Shown: positions 23,799 through 37,647, numbered from the stretch's first letter. The stretch is DNA of 64,000 bases from Colletes latitarsis (GCF_051014445.1 NW_027488365.1:7750001-7814000), one strand, 5' to 3'. Program-made: numbers and translations. Notes: a model not told the origin generated them from the sequence alone.

Positions 23799-25735
23799 CA
23801 CTCATCAGGCTCATACTTTCGCATTCTTCACATACTTGTTGAACGTATCCTGGGTTTTTTCTGGTTTGGATCACGTAGTAATGTGGGACCACACTGAAAC
23901 AGTCAATTAAACCTGGTTTCGATCAATATTTTAGAGGATAACGCATGTTAGGTCTGGGATTGGTCTGGGATTTGACCTCATCAGACTCACACTTTCGCAC
24001 ACTTCACATACTCGTTGAACAGATCCTGGGTATTTTCTGGTTTGGATCACGTAGTGATGTGGTACCACACTGAAACAGTCGATTAAACCTGGTTGCGATC
24101 AATATTTTAGAGGATAACGCATGTTAGGTCTAGGTTAGCCCTGGGATTTTCACTCATCAGACTCATACTTTCGCATTCTTCACATATTTGTTGAACGGAT
24201 CTTGGGTTTTTTCTGGTGTGGATCACGTAGTAATGTGGTACCACGCTGAAACAATCAATTAAACCTGATCTTGATAAATATTTTAGAGGATAACGCATGT
24301 TAGGTCTGGGATAGGTCGGGGATTTGCCCTCATCGGCCTCATACTTTCGCACACTTCACATACTCGTTGAACAGATCCTGGGTTATTTTCTGGATTGGAT
24401 CACGTAGTAGTGTGGTACCACACTGAAACAGTCCATTGAACCTGGTCTGGATCAATATTTTAGAGAATAATACATGTTAGGTCTAGGTTCGGTCTGGGAT
24501 TTGCTCTCATCAGGCTCATTCTTTCGCATATTTCTCATACTTGATGGCTAGATGCTGGGCTTTTTCTGGATTGCATCACGTAGTAATGAAGTACAACACT
24601 GAAACAGTCAATTAAACTTGGTTTCCATCAAGATCTTAAAGGACAACGCAAGTTAGGTCTGGGATAGGTCTTGGATTTGCCCTCATCAGGCTCATACTTT
24701 CACGTTTTTCACATACTTGTTGAACGGATCATGGGTTTTTTCTGGTTTGGATCACGTAGTAGTATGGTACCACACTGAAACAGTCCATTGAACCTGGTTT
24801 GGATCAATATTTTAGAGGATAACGCAAGTTAAGTCTGGGATTGGTCTGGGATTTGACCTCATCAGACTCACACTTTCGCACACTTCACATACTCGTTGAA
24901 CAGATCCTGGGTATTTTCTGGTTTGGATCACGTAGTGATGTGGTACCACACTGAAACAGTCGATTAAACCTGGTTGCGATCAATATTTTAGAGGATAACG
25001 CATGTTAGGTCTAGGTTAGCCCTGGGATTTTCACGCATCACACTCATACTTTCGCATATTTCTCATACTTCATGGCTAGATCCTGGGCTGTTTCTGGATT
25101 ATATCACGTAGTAATTTGGTACCACACTGAAACAGTCAATTAAACCAGGTTTCGATCAATATTTTTGAGGATAACGCATGTTAGGTCTTGGTTATGTTTG
25201 GGATTTTCACTCATCAGACTCATACTTTCGCATTCTTCACATACTTGTTGAACGGATCATGGGTTTTTTCTGGTTTGGATCACGTAGTAACGTGGGACCA
25301 CACTGAAACAATCAATTAAACCTGGTCTTGATAAATATTTTAGAGGATAACGCATGTTAGGTCTGGGATAGGTCTAGGATTTGCCCTCATCAGGCTCATA
25401 CTTTCGCATATTTCTCATACTTCATGGCTAGATCCTGGGCTATTTCTGGATTGGATCACGTAGTAATGTGGTACCACACTGAAACAGTCAACTAAACCTG
25501 GTCTTGATAAATATTTTAGAGGATAACGCATGTTAGGGCTGGGTAAGGTCTAGGATTTGCCCTCGTCAGGATCATACTTTCGCATATTTCTCATACTTCA
25601 TGGCTAGATCCTGGGCTGTTTCTGGATTGTATCACATAGTAATGTGGTACCACGCTGAAACAGTCGATTAAACCTGGTTTCGATCAATATTTTTGAGGAT
25701 AACGCATGTTAGGTCTTGGTTAGGTTTGGGATTTT
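23799..25735 (+). repeat. 11-monomer higher-order repeat (1937 bp), copy 2
   Basis: Matches copy 1 monomer for monomer. Differences include TTTTCACGCATCACAC here against TTTTAACGCATCACAC, GGTACCACACTG against GGTACCTCACTG, GTAACGTGGGACC against GTAATGTGGGACC, and CTCGTCAGGATCATAC against CTCGTCTGGATCATAC. Few differences over 1.9 kb mean a recent event. Parts of this unit recur more diverged at 59.8-61.2 kb. Confidence 0.93.
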
Positions 25736-28700
25736 CACTCATCAGACTCATACTTTCGCATTCTTCACATACTTGTTGAACGGATCCTGGGTTTTTTCTG
25801 GATTAGATCACGTAGTAATGTGGTACCACACTGAAACAGTCAATTAAACTTGGTTTCCATCAATATCTTAAAGGACAACGCAAGTTAGGTCTGGGATAGG
25901 TCTTGGATTTGCCCTCATCAGGCTCATACTTTCGCGTTTTTCACATACTTTTTGAACAGATCCTGGGTTTTTTCTGGTTTGGATCACGTAGTAGTATGGT
26001 ACCACACTGAAACAGTCCATTGAACCTGGTTTGGATCAATATTTTAGAGGATAACGCATGTTAGGTCTAGGTTAGGTCTGGGATTTGCCCTCATCAGGCT
26101 CATACTTTCGCATATCTCTCATACTTCATGGCTAGATCCTGGGCTGTTTCTGGATTGTATCACATAGTAATGTGGTACCACGCTAAAACAGTCGATTAAA
26201 CCTGGTTTCGATCAATATTTTTGAGGATAACGCATGTTAGGTCTTGGTTAGGTCTGGGATTTTCACTCATCAGACTCATACTTTTGCATATTTCTCATAC
26301 TTCATGGCTAGATCCTGGGCTGTTTCTGGACTGTATCACGTAGTAATTTGGTACCACACTGAAACAGTCCATTGAACCTGGTTTGGATCAATATTTTAGA
26401 GGATAACGCATGTTAGGTCTAGGTTAGGTCTGGGATTTTCACTCATCAGACTCATACTTTCGCATTCTTCACATACTTGTTGAACGGATCCTGGGTTTTT
26501 TCTGGTTTGGATCACGTAGTAATGTGGTACCACACTGAAACAGTCGATTAAACCTGGTTTCGATCAATATTTTAGAGGATAACGCAAGTTAAGTCTGGGA
26601 TTGGTCTGGGATTTGACCTCATCAGACTCACACTTTCGCACACTTCACATACTCGTTGAACAGATCCTGGGTATTTTCTGGTTTGGATCACGTAGTGATG
26701 TGGTACCACACTGAAACAGTCGATTAAACCAGGTTTCGATCAATATTTTAGAGGATAACGCATGTTAGGTCTAGGTTAGGCCTGGGATTTTCACTCGTCA
26801 GGCTCATACTTTCGCATTCTTCACATACTTGTTGAACGGATCCTGGGTTTTTTCTGGTTTGGATAACGTAGTAATGTGGGACCACACTGAAACAGTCAAT
26901 TAAACCTGGTTTCGATCAATATTTTAGAGAATAATTCATGTTAGGTCTAGGTTAGGTCTGGGATTTGCTCTCATCAGGCTCATTCTTTCGCATATTTCTC
27001 ATACTTGATGGCTAGATCCTGGGCTTTTTCTGGATTGCATCACGTAGTAATGAAGTACAACACTGAAACAGTCAATTAAACCTAGTTTCCATCAATATCT
27101 TAGAGGACAACGCAAGTTAGGTCTGGGATAGGTCTGGGATTTGCCCTCATCAGGCTCATACTTTCGCGTTTTTCACATACTTGTTGAACAGATCCTGGGT
27201 TTTTTCTGGTTTGTATCACGTAGTAGTGTGGTACCACACTGAAAGAGCCCATTAAAACTGGTTTGGATCAATAATTTAGAGTATAACGCATGTTAGATCT
27301 AGGTTAGCCCTGGGATTTTCACTCATCAGACTCATACTTTCGCATTCTTCACATACTTGTTGGACTGATCCTGGGTTTTTTCTGGGTTGGATCACGTAGT
27401 AATGTGGTACCACACTGAAACAGTCGATTAAACCTTGTTTCAATCAATATTTTAGAGGATAACGCAAGTTAGGTCTGGGATAGGTCTGGGATTTGACCCC
27501 ATCAGACTCATACTTTCGCACACTTCACATACTCGTTGAACAGATCCTGGGTTATTTTCTGGTTTGGATCACATAGTAATGTGGTACCACACTGAAACAG
27601 TCGATTAAACCAGGTTTCGATCAATATTTTAGAGAATAATTCATGTGATGTCTAGGTTAGGTCTGGGATTTGCTCTCATCAGGCTCATTCTTTCGCATAT
27701 TTCTCATACATGTTGAACAGATCCTGGGTTTTTTCTGGATTGGATCACTTAGTAATGTGGGACCACACTGAAACAATCAATTAAACCTGGTTTCGATCAA
27801 TATTTTTGAGGATAACGCATGTTAGGTATTGGTTAGGTTTGGGATTTTCACTCATCAGACTCATACTTTCGCATTCTTCACATACTTGTTGAACGGATCA
27901 TGGGTTTTTTCTGGTTTGGATCACGTAGTAATGTGGGACCACACTGAAACAATCAATTAAACCTGGTCTTGATAAATATTTTAGAGGATAACGCATGTTA
28001 GGCCTGGGATAGGTCTAGGATTTGCCCTCATCAGGCTCATACTTTCGCATATTTCTCATACTTCATGGCTAGATCCTGGGCTATTTCTGGATTGGATCAC
28101 GTAGTAATGTGGTACCACACTGAAACAGTCAACTAAACCTGGTCTTGATAAATATTTTAGAGGATAACGCATGTTAGGTCTGAGTAAGGTCTAGGATTTG
28201 CCCTCGTCAGGCTCATACTTTCGCATATTTCTCATACTTCATGGCTAGATCCTGGGCTATTTCTGGATTAGATCACGAAGTAATGTGGTACCACACTGAA
28301 ACAGTCAATTAAACTTGGTTTCCATCAATATCTTAAAGGAAAACGCAAGTTAGGTCTGGGATAGGTCTTGGATTTGCCCTCATCAGGCTCATACTTTCGC
28401 GTTTTTCACATACTTTTTGAACAGATCCTGGGTTTTTTCTGGTTTGGATCACGTAGTAGTATGGTACCACACTGAAACAGTCCATTGAACCTGGTTTGGA
28501 TCAATATTTTAGAGGATAACACATGTTAGGTCTAGGTTAGGTCTGGGATTTTCACTCATCAGACTCATACTTTCGCATTCTTCACATACTTGTTGAACGG
28601 ATCCTGGGTTTTTTCTGGTTTGGATCACGTAGTAATGTGGTACCACACTGAAACAGTCGATTAAACCTGGTTTCGATCAATATTTTAGAGGATAACGCAA

Positions 28701-28839
28701 GTTAAGTCTGGGATTGGTCTGGGATTTGACCTCATCAGACTCACACTTTCGCACACTTCACATACTCGTTGAACAGATCCTGGGTATTTTCTGGTTTGGA
28801 TCACGTAGTGATGTGGTACCACACTGAAACAGTCGATTA
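25736..28839 (+). repeat. Mixed monomers; source-like block for later duplications
   Basis: About 18 monomers. The stretch 26530-27899 is nearly identical to 54190-55559 at an offset of 27660 bp (shared GAAAGAGCCCATTAAAACTG, TAATTTAGAGTATAACGC and TTCATGTGATGTCTAGG). Part of it, about 27530-28119, also matches 37749-38340. From about 28150 the sequence begins to resemble the ends of the 4404 bp units that follow. Confidence 0.8.
26940..27115 (+). repeat. Representative monomer, subfamily F
   Basis: Marked by GATTTGCTCTCATCAGGCTC, CATTCTTTCGCATATTTCTC, ACTTGATGGCTAG, GGGCTTTTTCTGGATTGCAT and GTAATGAAGTACAACACTG. The GGTACC palindrome is lost in this class. The monomer before it ends TTAGAGAATAATTCAT instead of TTAGAGGATAACGCAT. 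The next usually starts CAAG after a GAGGACAACG block, so the linked variants extend past both monomer edges. Confidence 0.87.
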
Positions 28840-29079
28840 AACCAGGTTTCGATCAATATTCTTGAGGATAACGCATGTTAGGTCTAGGTAAGGCCTGGGA
28901 TTTTCACTCATCAGACTCATTCTTTCGCATTCTTCACATACCTGTTGAACGGATCCTGGGTTTTTTCTGGTTTGGATCACGTAGTAATGTGGGACCACAC
29001 TGAAACAATCAATTAAACCTGGTCTTGATAAATATTTTAGAGGATAACGCATGTTAGGTCTGGGTTAGGTCTAGGATTT

Positions 29080-30841
29080 GCCCTCGTCAGGCTCATACTT
29101 TCGCATATTTCTCATACTTCATGGCTAGATCCTGGGCTATTTCTGAATTAGATCACGAAGTAATGTGGTACCACACTGAAACAGTCAATTAAACTTGGTT
29201 TCCATCAATATCTTAAAGGAAAACGCAAGTTAGGTCTGGGATAGGTCTTGGATTTGCCCTCATCAGGCTCATACTTTCGCGTTTTTCACATACTTTTTGA
29301 ACAGATCCTGGGTTTTTTCTGGTTTGGATCACGTAGTAGTATGGTACCACGCTGAAACAGTCAATTAAACCTGGTTTCGATCAATATTTTAGAGGATAAC
29401 GCAAGTTAGGTACTAGGTTAGGCCTGGGATTTGCCCTCATCAGGGTCATACTTTCGCAGTTTAGCATGCATGTTGACCTGATCGAGGGTTTTTTCTGCTT
29501 TGGATCACGTAATAAAGTGGTGCCGCAACTAAAACAGTCAATTAAACCTGGTTTCGACCATTATTTTAGAGGATAACGCAAGTCAGGTCTGGGATAGGTC
29601 TGGGATTAGCCCTCATCAGACTCATACTTTCGCACACTTCACATACTCGTTGACAAGATCCTGGGTTTTTTTCTGGTTTGGATCACGTAGTAATGTGGTA
29701 CCACACTGAAACAGTCGATTGAACCTGGTTTCGATTAATATTTTAGAGAATAATTCATGTTAGGTCTAGGTAAGGTCTGGGATTTGCTCTCATCAGGCTC
29801 ATTCTTTCGCATATTTCTCATACTTGATGTCTAGATCCTGGGCTTTTTCTGGATTGCATCACGTAGTAATGAAGTACAACACTGAAACAGTCAATTAAAC
29901 CTAGTTTCCATCAATATTTTACACGACAACGCATGTTAGGTCTAGGTTAGGCCTGGGATTTGCCCTCATCAGGGTCATACTTTCGCAGTTTTAACATGCA
30001 TGTTGACCTGATCGAGGGTTTTTTCTGCTTTGGATCACGTAGTAAAGTGGTACTACACTAAAACAGTCAATTAAACCTGGTTTCGATCAATATTTTAGAG
30101 GACAACGCAAGTTAGGCCTGGGACAGGTCTAGGATTTGCCCTCATCAGGCTCATTCTTTCGCATATTTCTCATACTTCATGGCTGGATCCTGGACTATTA
30201 CTGGTTTGGATCACGTAGTAATGTGGTACCACACTGAAACAGTCAATTAAACCTGGTTTCGATCAATATTTTAGAGAATAATTCATGTTAGGTCTGGGTT
30301 AGGTCTGGGATTTGCTCTCATCAGGCTCATACTTTCGCATATTTCTTATACTTCATGGATAGATCCTGGGCTGTTTCTGGACTGTATCACGTAGTAATTT
30401 GGTACCACGCTGAAACAGTCAATTAAACCAGGTTTCGATCAATATTTTTGAGGATAACGCATGTTAGGTCTTGGTTAGGTCTGGGATTTTCACTCATCAG
30501 ACTCATACTTTCGCATTCTTCACATACTTGTTGAACGGATCATGGGTTTTTTCTGGTTTGGATCACGTAGTAATGTGGGACCACACTGAAACAATCAATT
30601 AAACCTGGTCTTGATAAATATTTTAGAGGATAACGCATGTTAGGTCTGGGATAGGTCGGGGATTTGCCCTCATCAGCCTCATACTTTCGCACACTTCACA
30701 TACTCGTTGAACAGATCCTGGGTTCTTTCTGGTTTCGATCACGTAGTAATGTGGAACCACACTGAAACAATCAATTAAACCTGGTCTTGATAAATATTTT
30801 AGAGGATAACGCATGTTAGGTCTGGGTAAGGTCAAGGATTT
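29080..30841 (+). repeat. Nested 10-monomer duplication (1762 bp), copy 1
   Basis: Ten monomers repeated from about 30842 (offset 1762 bp), including the insertion-bearing E monomer (GTTAGGTACTAGGTTAGG at about 29405 and 31167), GTGGTGCCGCAACTAAAAC, CATCAATATTTTACACGAC and TATTACTGGTTTGG. The left edge is in GATTTGCCCTCGTCAGGCTC. The same pair occurs inside the second 4404 bp unit. Confidence 0.9.
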
Positions 30842-32603
30842 GCCCTCGTCAGGCTCATACTTTCGCATATTTCTCATACTTCATGGCTAGATCCTGGGCT
30901 ATTTCTGAATTAGATCACGAAGTAATGTGGTACCACACTGAAACAGTCAATTAAACTTGGTTTCCATCAATATCTTAAAGGAAAACGCAAGTTAGGTCTG
31001 GGATAGGTCTTGGATTTGCCCTCATCAGGCTCATACTTTCGCGTTTTTCACATACTTTTTGAACAGATCCTGGGTTTTTTCTGGTTTGGATCACGTAGTA
31101 GTATGGTACCACGCTGAAACAGTCAATTAAACCTGGTTTCGATCAATATTTTAGAGGATAACGCAAGTTAGGTACTAGGTTAGGCCTGGGATTTGCCCTC
31201 ATCAGGGTCATACTTTCGCAGTTTAACATGCATGTTGACCTGATCGAGGGTTTTTTCTGCTTTGGATCACGTAATAAAGTGGTGCCGCAACTAAAACAGT
31301 CAATTAAACCTGGTTTCGACCATTATTTTAGAGGATAACGCAAGTCAGGTCTGGGATAGGTCTGGGATTAGCCCTCATCAGACTCATACTTTCGCACACT
31401 TCACATACTCGTTGACAAGATCCTGGGTTTTTTTCTGGTTTGGATCACGTAGTAATGTGGTACCACACTGAAACAGTCGATTGAACCTGGTTTCGATTAA
31501 TATTTTAGAGAATAATTCATGTTAGGTCTAGGTAAGGTCTGGGATTTGCTCTCATCAGGCTCATTCTTTCGCATATTTCTCATACTTGATGTCTAGATCC
31601 TGGGCTTTTTCTGGATTGCATCACGTAGTAATGAAGTACAACACTGAAACAGTCAATTAAACCTAGTTTCCATCAATATTTTACACGACAACGCATGTTA
31701 GGTCTAGGTTAGGCCTGGGATCTGCCCTCATCAGGGTCATACTTTCGCAGTTTTAACATGCATGTTGACCTGATCGAGGGTTTTTTCTGCTTTGGATCAC
31801 GTAGTAAAGTGGTACTACACTAAAACAGTCAATTAAACCTGGTTTCGATCAATATTTTAGAGGACAACGCAAGTTAGGCCTGGGACAGGTCTAGGATGTG
31901 CCCTCATCAGGCTCATTCTTTCGCATATTTCTCATACTTCATGGCTGGATCCTGGACTATTACTGGTTTGGATCACGTAGTAATGTGGTACCACACTGAA
32001 ACAGTCAATTAAACCTGGTTTCGATCAATATTTTAGAGAATAATTCATGTTAGGTCTGGGTTAGGTCTGGGATTTGCTCTCATCAGGCTCATACTTTCGC
32101 ATATTTCTTATACTTCAGGGATAGATCCTGGGCTGTTTCTGGACTGTATCACGTAGTAATTTGGTACCACGCTGAAACAGTCAATTAAACCAGGTTTCGA
32201 TCAATATTTTTGAGGATAACGCATGTTAGGTCTTGGTTAGGTCTGGGATTTTCACTCATCAGACTCATACTTTCGCATTCTTCACATACTTGTTGAACGG
32301 ATCATGGGTTTTTTCTGGTTTGGATCACGTAGTAATGTGGGACCACACTGAAACAATCAATTAAACCTGGTCTTGATAAATATTTTAGAGGATAACGCAT
32401 GTTAGGTCTGGGATAGGTCGGGGATTTGCCCTCATCAGCCTCATACTTTCGCACACTTCACATACTCGTTGAACAGATCCTGGGTTCTTTCTGGTTTCGA
32501 TCACGTAGTAATGTGGAACCACACTGAAACAATCAATTAAACCTGGTCTTGATAAATATTTTAGAGGATAACGCATGTTAGGTCTGGGTAAGGTCAAGGA
32601 TTT
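30842..32603 (+). repeat. Nested 10-monomer duplication (1762 bp), copy 2
   Basis: Matches 29080-30841 but has its own marks: CGCAGTTTAACATGC for CGCAGTTTAGCATGC, GGGATCTGCCC for GGGATTTGCCC, CTAGGATGTGCCC for CTAGGATTTGCCC, and TTCAGGGATAG for TTCATGGATAG. All four are reproduced at the matching places of the second 4404 bp unit. The 1762 bp event therefore came before the 4404 bp event. Confidence 0.9.
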
Positions 32604-33243
32604 GCCCTCGTCAGGCTCATACTTTCGCATATTTCTCATACTTCATGGCTAGATCCTGGGCTATTTCTGGATTAGATCACGAAGTAATGTGGTACCACAC
32701 TAAAACAGTCAATTAAACTTGGTTTCCATCAATATCTAAAAGGAAAACGCAAGTTAGGTCTGGGATAGGTCTTGGATTTGCCCTCATCAGGCTCATACTT
32801 TCGCGTTTTTCACATACTTTTTGAACAGATCCTGGGTTTTTTCTGGTTTGGATCACGTAGTAGTATGGTACCACACTGAAACAGTCCATTGAACCTGGTT
32901 TGGATCAATATTTTAGAGGATAACGCATGTTAGGTCTAGGTTAGGTCTGGGATTTTCACTCATCAGACTCATACTTTCGCATTCTTCACATACTTGTTGA
33001 ACGGATCCTGGGTTTTTTCTGGTTTGGATCACGTAGTAATGTGGTACCACACTGAAACAGTCGATGAAACCTGGTTTCGATCAATATTTTAGAGGATAAC
33101 GCAAGTTAAGTCTGGGATTGGTCTGGGATTTGACCTCATCAGACTCACACTTTCGCACACTTCACATACTCGTTGAACAGATCCTGGGTATTTTCTGGTT
33201 TGGATCACGTAGTGATGTGGTACCACACTGAAACAGTCGATTA

Positions 33244-36200
33244 AACCAGGTTTCGATCAATATTCTTGAGGATAACGCATGTTAGGTCTAGGTAAGGCCT
33301 GGGATTTTCACTCATCAGACTCATTCTTTCGCATTCTTCACATACCTGTTGAACGGATCCTGGGTTTTTTCTGGTTTGGATCACGTAGTAATGTGGGACC
33401 ACACTGAAACAATCAATTAAACCTGGTCTTGATAAATATTTTAGAGGATAACGCATGTTAGGTCTGGGTTAGGTCTAGGATTTGCCCTCGTCAGGCTCAT
33501 ACTTTCGCATATTTCTCATACTTCATGGCTAGATCCTGGGCTATTTCTGAATTAGATCACGAAGTAATGTGGTACCACACTGAAACAGTCAATTAAACTT
33601 GGTTTCCATCAATATCTTAAAGGAAAACGCAAGTTAGGTCTGGGATAGGTCTTGGATTTGCCCTCATCAGGCTCATACTTTCGCGTTTTTCACATACTTT
33701 TTGAACAGATCCTGGGTTTTTTCTGGTTTGGATCACGTAGTAGTATGGTACCACGCTGAAACAGTCAATTAAACCTGGTTTCGATCAATATTTTAGAGGA
33801 TAACGCAAGTTAGGTACTAGGTTAGGCCTGGGATTTGCCCTCATCAGGGTCATACTTTCGCAGTTTAGCATGCATGTTGACCTGATCGAGGGTTTTTTCT
33901 GCTTTGGATCACGTAATAAAGTGGTGCCGCAACTAAAACAGTCAATTAAACCTGGTTTCGACCATTATTTTAGAGGATAACGCAAGTCAGGTCTGGGATA
34001 GGTCTGGGATTAGCCCTCATCAGACTCATACTTTCGCACACTTCACATACTCGTTGACAAGATCCTGGGTTTTTTTCTGGTTTGGATCACGTAGTAATGT
34101 GGTACCACACTGAAACAGTCGATTGAACCTGGTTTCGATTAATATTTTAGAGAATAATTCATGTTAGGTCTAGGTAAGGTCTGGGATTTGCTCTCATCAG
34201 GCTCATTCTTTCGCATATTTCTCATACTTGATGTCTAGATCCTGGGCTTTTTCTGGATTGCATCACGTAGTAATGAAGTACAACACTGAAACAGTCAATT
34301 AAACCTAGTTTCCATCAATATTTTACACGACAACGCATGTTAGGTCTAGGTTAGGCCTGGGATTTGCCCTCATCAGGGTCATACTTTCGCAGTTTTAACA
34401 TGCATGTTGACCTGATCGAGGGTTTTTTCTGCTTTGGATCACGTAGTAAAGTGGTACTACACTAAAACAGTCAATTAAACCTGGTTTCGATCAATATTTT
34501 AGAGGACAACGCAAGTTAGGCCTGGGACAGGTCTAGGATTTGCCCTCATCAGGCTCATTCTTTCGCATATTTCTCATACTTCATGGCTGGATCCTGGACT
34601 ATTACTGGTTTGGATCACGTAGTAATGTGGTACCACACTGAAACAGTCAATTAAACCTGGTTTCGATCAATATTTTAGAGAATAATTCATGTTAGGTCTG
34701 GGTTAGGTCTGGGATTTGCTCTCATCAGGCTCATACTTTCGCATATTTCTTATACTTCATGGATAGATCCTGGGCTGTTTCTGGACTGTATCACGTAGTA
34801 ATTTGGTACCACGCTGAAACAGTCAATTAAACCAGGTTTCGATCAATATTTTTGAGGATAACGCATGTTAGGTCTTGGTTAGGTCTGGGATTTTCACTCA
34901 TCAGACTCATACTTTCGCATTCTTCACATACTTGTTGAACGGATCATGGGTTTTTTCTGGTTTGGATCACGTAGTAATGTGGGACCACACTGAAACAATC
35001 AATTAAACCTGGTCTTGATAAATATTTTAGAGGATAACGCATGTTAGGTCTGGGATAGGTCGGGGATTTGCCCTCATCAGCCTCATACTTTCGCACACTT
35101 CACATACTCGTTGAACAGATCCTGGGTTCTTTCTGGTTTCGATCACGTAGTAATGTGGAACCACACTGAAACAATCAATTAAACCTGGTCTTGATAAATA
35201 TTTTAGAGGATAACGCATGTTAGGTCTGGGTAAGGTCAAGGATTTGCCCTCGTCAGGCTCATACTTTCGCATATTTCTCATACTTCATGGCTAGATCCTG
35301 GGCTATTTCTGAATTAGATCACGAAGTAATGTGGTACCACACTGAAACAGTCAATTAAACTTGGTTTCCATCAATATCTTAAAGGAAAACGCAAGTTAGG
35401 TCTGGGATAGGTCTTGGATTTGCCCTCATCAGGCTCATACTTTCGCGTTTTTCACATACTTTTTGAACAGATCCTGGGTTTTTTCTGGTTTGGATCACGT
35501 AGTAGTATGGTACCACGCTGAAACAGTCAATTAAACCTGGTTTCGATCAATATTTTAGAGGATAACGCAAGTTAGGTACTAGGTTAGGCCTGGGATTTGC
35601 CCTCATCAGGGTCATACTTTCGCAGTTTAACATGCATGTTGACCTGATCGAGGGTTTTTTCTGCTTTGGATCACGTAATAAAGTGGTGCCGCAACTAAAA
35701 CAGTCAATTAAACCTGGTTTCGACCATTATTTTAGAGGATAACGCAAGTCAGGTCTGGGATAGGTCTGGGATTAGCCCTCATCAGACTCATACTTTCGCA
35801 CACTTCACATACTCGTTGACAAGATCCTGGGTTTTTTTCTGGTTTGGATCACGTAGTAATGTGGTACCACACTGAAACAGTCGATTGAACCTGGTTTCGA
35901 TTAATATTTTAGAGAATAATTCATGTTAGGTCTAGGTAAGGTCTGGGATTTGCTCTCATCAGGCTCATTCTTTCGCATATTTCTCATACTTGATGTCTAG
36001 ATCCTGGGCTTTTTCTGGATTGCATCACGTAGTAATGAAGTACAACACTGAAACAGTCAATTAAACCTAGTTTCCATCAATATTTTACACGACAACGCAT
36101 GTTAGGTCTAGGTTAGGCCTGGGATCTGCCCTCATCAGGGTCATACTTTCGCAGTTTTAACATGCATGTTGACCTGATCGAGGGTTTTTTCTGCTTTGGA

Positions 36201-37647
36201 TCACGTAGTAAAGTGGTACTACACTAAAACAGTCAATTAAACCTGGTTTCGATCAATATTTTAGAGGACAACGCAAGTTAGGCCTGGGACAGGTCTAGGA
36301 TGTGCCCTCATCAGGCTCATTCTTTCGCATATTTCTCATACTTCATGGCTGGATCCTGGACTATTACTGGTTTGGATCACGTAGTAATGTGGTACCACAC
36401 TGAAACAGTCAATTAAACCTGGTTTCGATCAATATTTTAGAGAATAATTCATGTTAGGTCTGGGTTAGGTCTGGGATTTGCTCTCATCAGGCTCATACTT
36501 TCGCATATTTCTTATACTTCAGGGATAGATCCTGGGCTGTTTCTGGACTGTATCACGTAGTAATTTGGTACCACGCTGAAACAGTCAATTAAACCAGGTT
36601 TCGATCAATATTTTTGAGGATAACGCATGTTAGGTCTTGGTTAGGTCTGGGATTTTCACTCATCAGACTCATACTTTCGCATTCTTCACATACTTGTTGA
36701 ACGGATCATGGGTTTTTTCTGGTTTGGATCACGTAGTAATGTGGGACCACACTGAAACAATCAATTAAACCTGGTCTTGATAAATATTTTAGAGGATAAC
36801 GCATGTTAGGTCTGGGATAGGTCGGGGATTTGCCCTCATCAGCCTCATACTTTCGCACACTTCACATACTCGTTGAACAGATCCTGGGTTCTTTCTGGTT
36901 TCGATCACGTAGTAATGTGGAACCACACTGAAACAATCAATTAAACCTGGTCTTGATAAATATTTTAGAGGATAACGCATGTTAGGTCTGGGTAAGGTCA
37001 AGGATTTGCCCTCGTCAGGCTCATACTTTCGCATATTTCTCATACTTCATGGCTAGATCCTGGGCTATTTCTGGATTAGATCACGAAGTAATGTGGTACC
37101 ACACTAAAACAGTCAATTAAACTTGGTTTCCATCAATATCTAAAAGGAAAACGCAAGTTAGGTCTGGGATAGGTCTTGGATTTGCCCTCATCAGGCTCAT
37201 ACTTTCGCGTTTTTCACATACTTTTTGAACAGATCCTGGGTTTTTTCTGGTTTGGATCACGTAGTAGTATGGTACCACACTGAAACAGTCCATTGAACCT
37301 GGTTTGGATCAATATTTTAGAGGATAACGCATGTTAGGTCTAGGTTAGGTCTGGGATTTTCACTCATCAGACTCATACTTTCGCATTCTTCACATACTTG
37401 TTGAACGGATCCTGGGTTTTTTCTGGTTTGGATCACGTAGTAATGTGGTACCACACTGAAACAGTCGATGAAACCTGGTTTCGATCAATATTTTAGAGGA
37501 TAACGCAAGTTAAGTCTGGGATTGGTCTGGGATTTGACCTCATCAGACTCACACTTTCGCACACTTCACATACTCGTTGAACAGATCCTGGGTATTTTCT
37601 GGTTTGGATCACGTAGTGATGTGGTACCACACTGAAACAGTCGATTA
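33244..37647 (+). repeat. 25-monomer higher-order repeat (4404 bp), copy 2
   Basis: A monomer-by-monomer match to 28840-33243, with the nested 1762 bp pair at about 33484-35245 and 35246-37007. I noticed almost no substitutions between the copies, which marks one of the youngest events in the window. Past about 37665 the sequence leaves the pattern (ATATTTTAGAGG for ATATTCTTGAGG). Confidence 0.93.

Larger units (their letters stand above)
28840..33243 (+). repeat. 25-monomer higher-order repeat (4404 bp), copy 1
   Basis: Repeated at 33244-37647 (offset 4404 bp). The junction is bracketed by two marks. CAGTCGATGAAACC near 33064 matches the end of copy 2 (37468), and ATATTCTTGAGG near 33262 matches the start of copy 1 (28860), so the edge lies between about 33065 and 33262. 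The unit contains an internal 10-monomer duplication. Confidence 0.93.
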
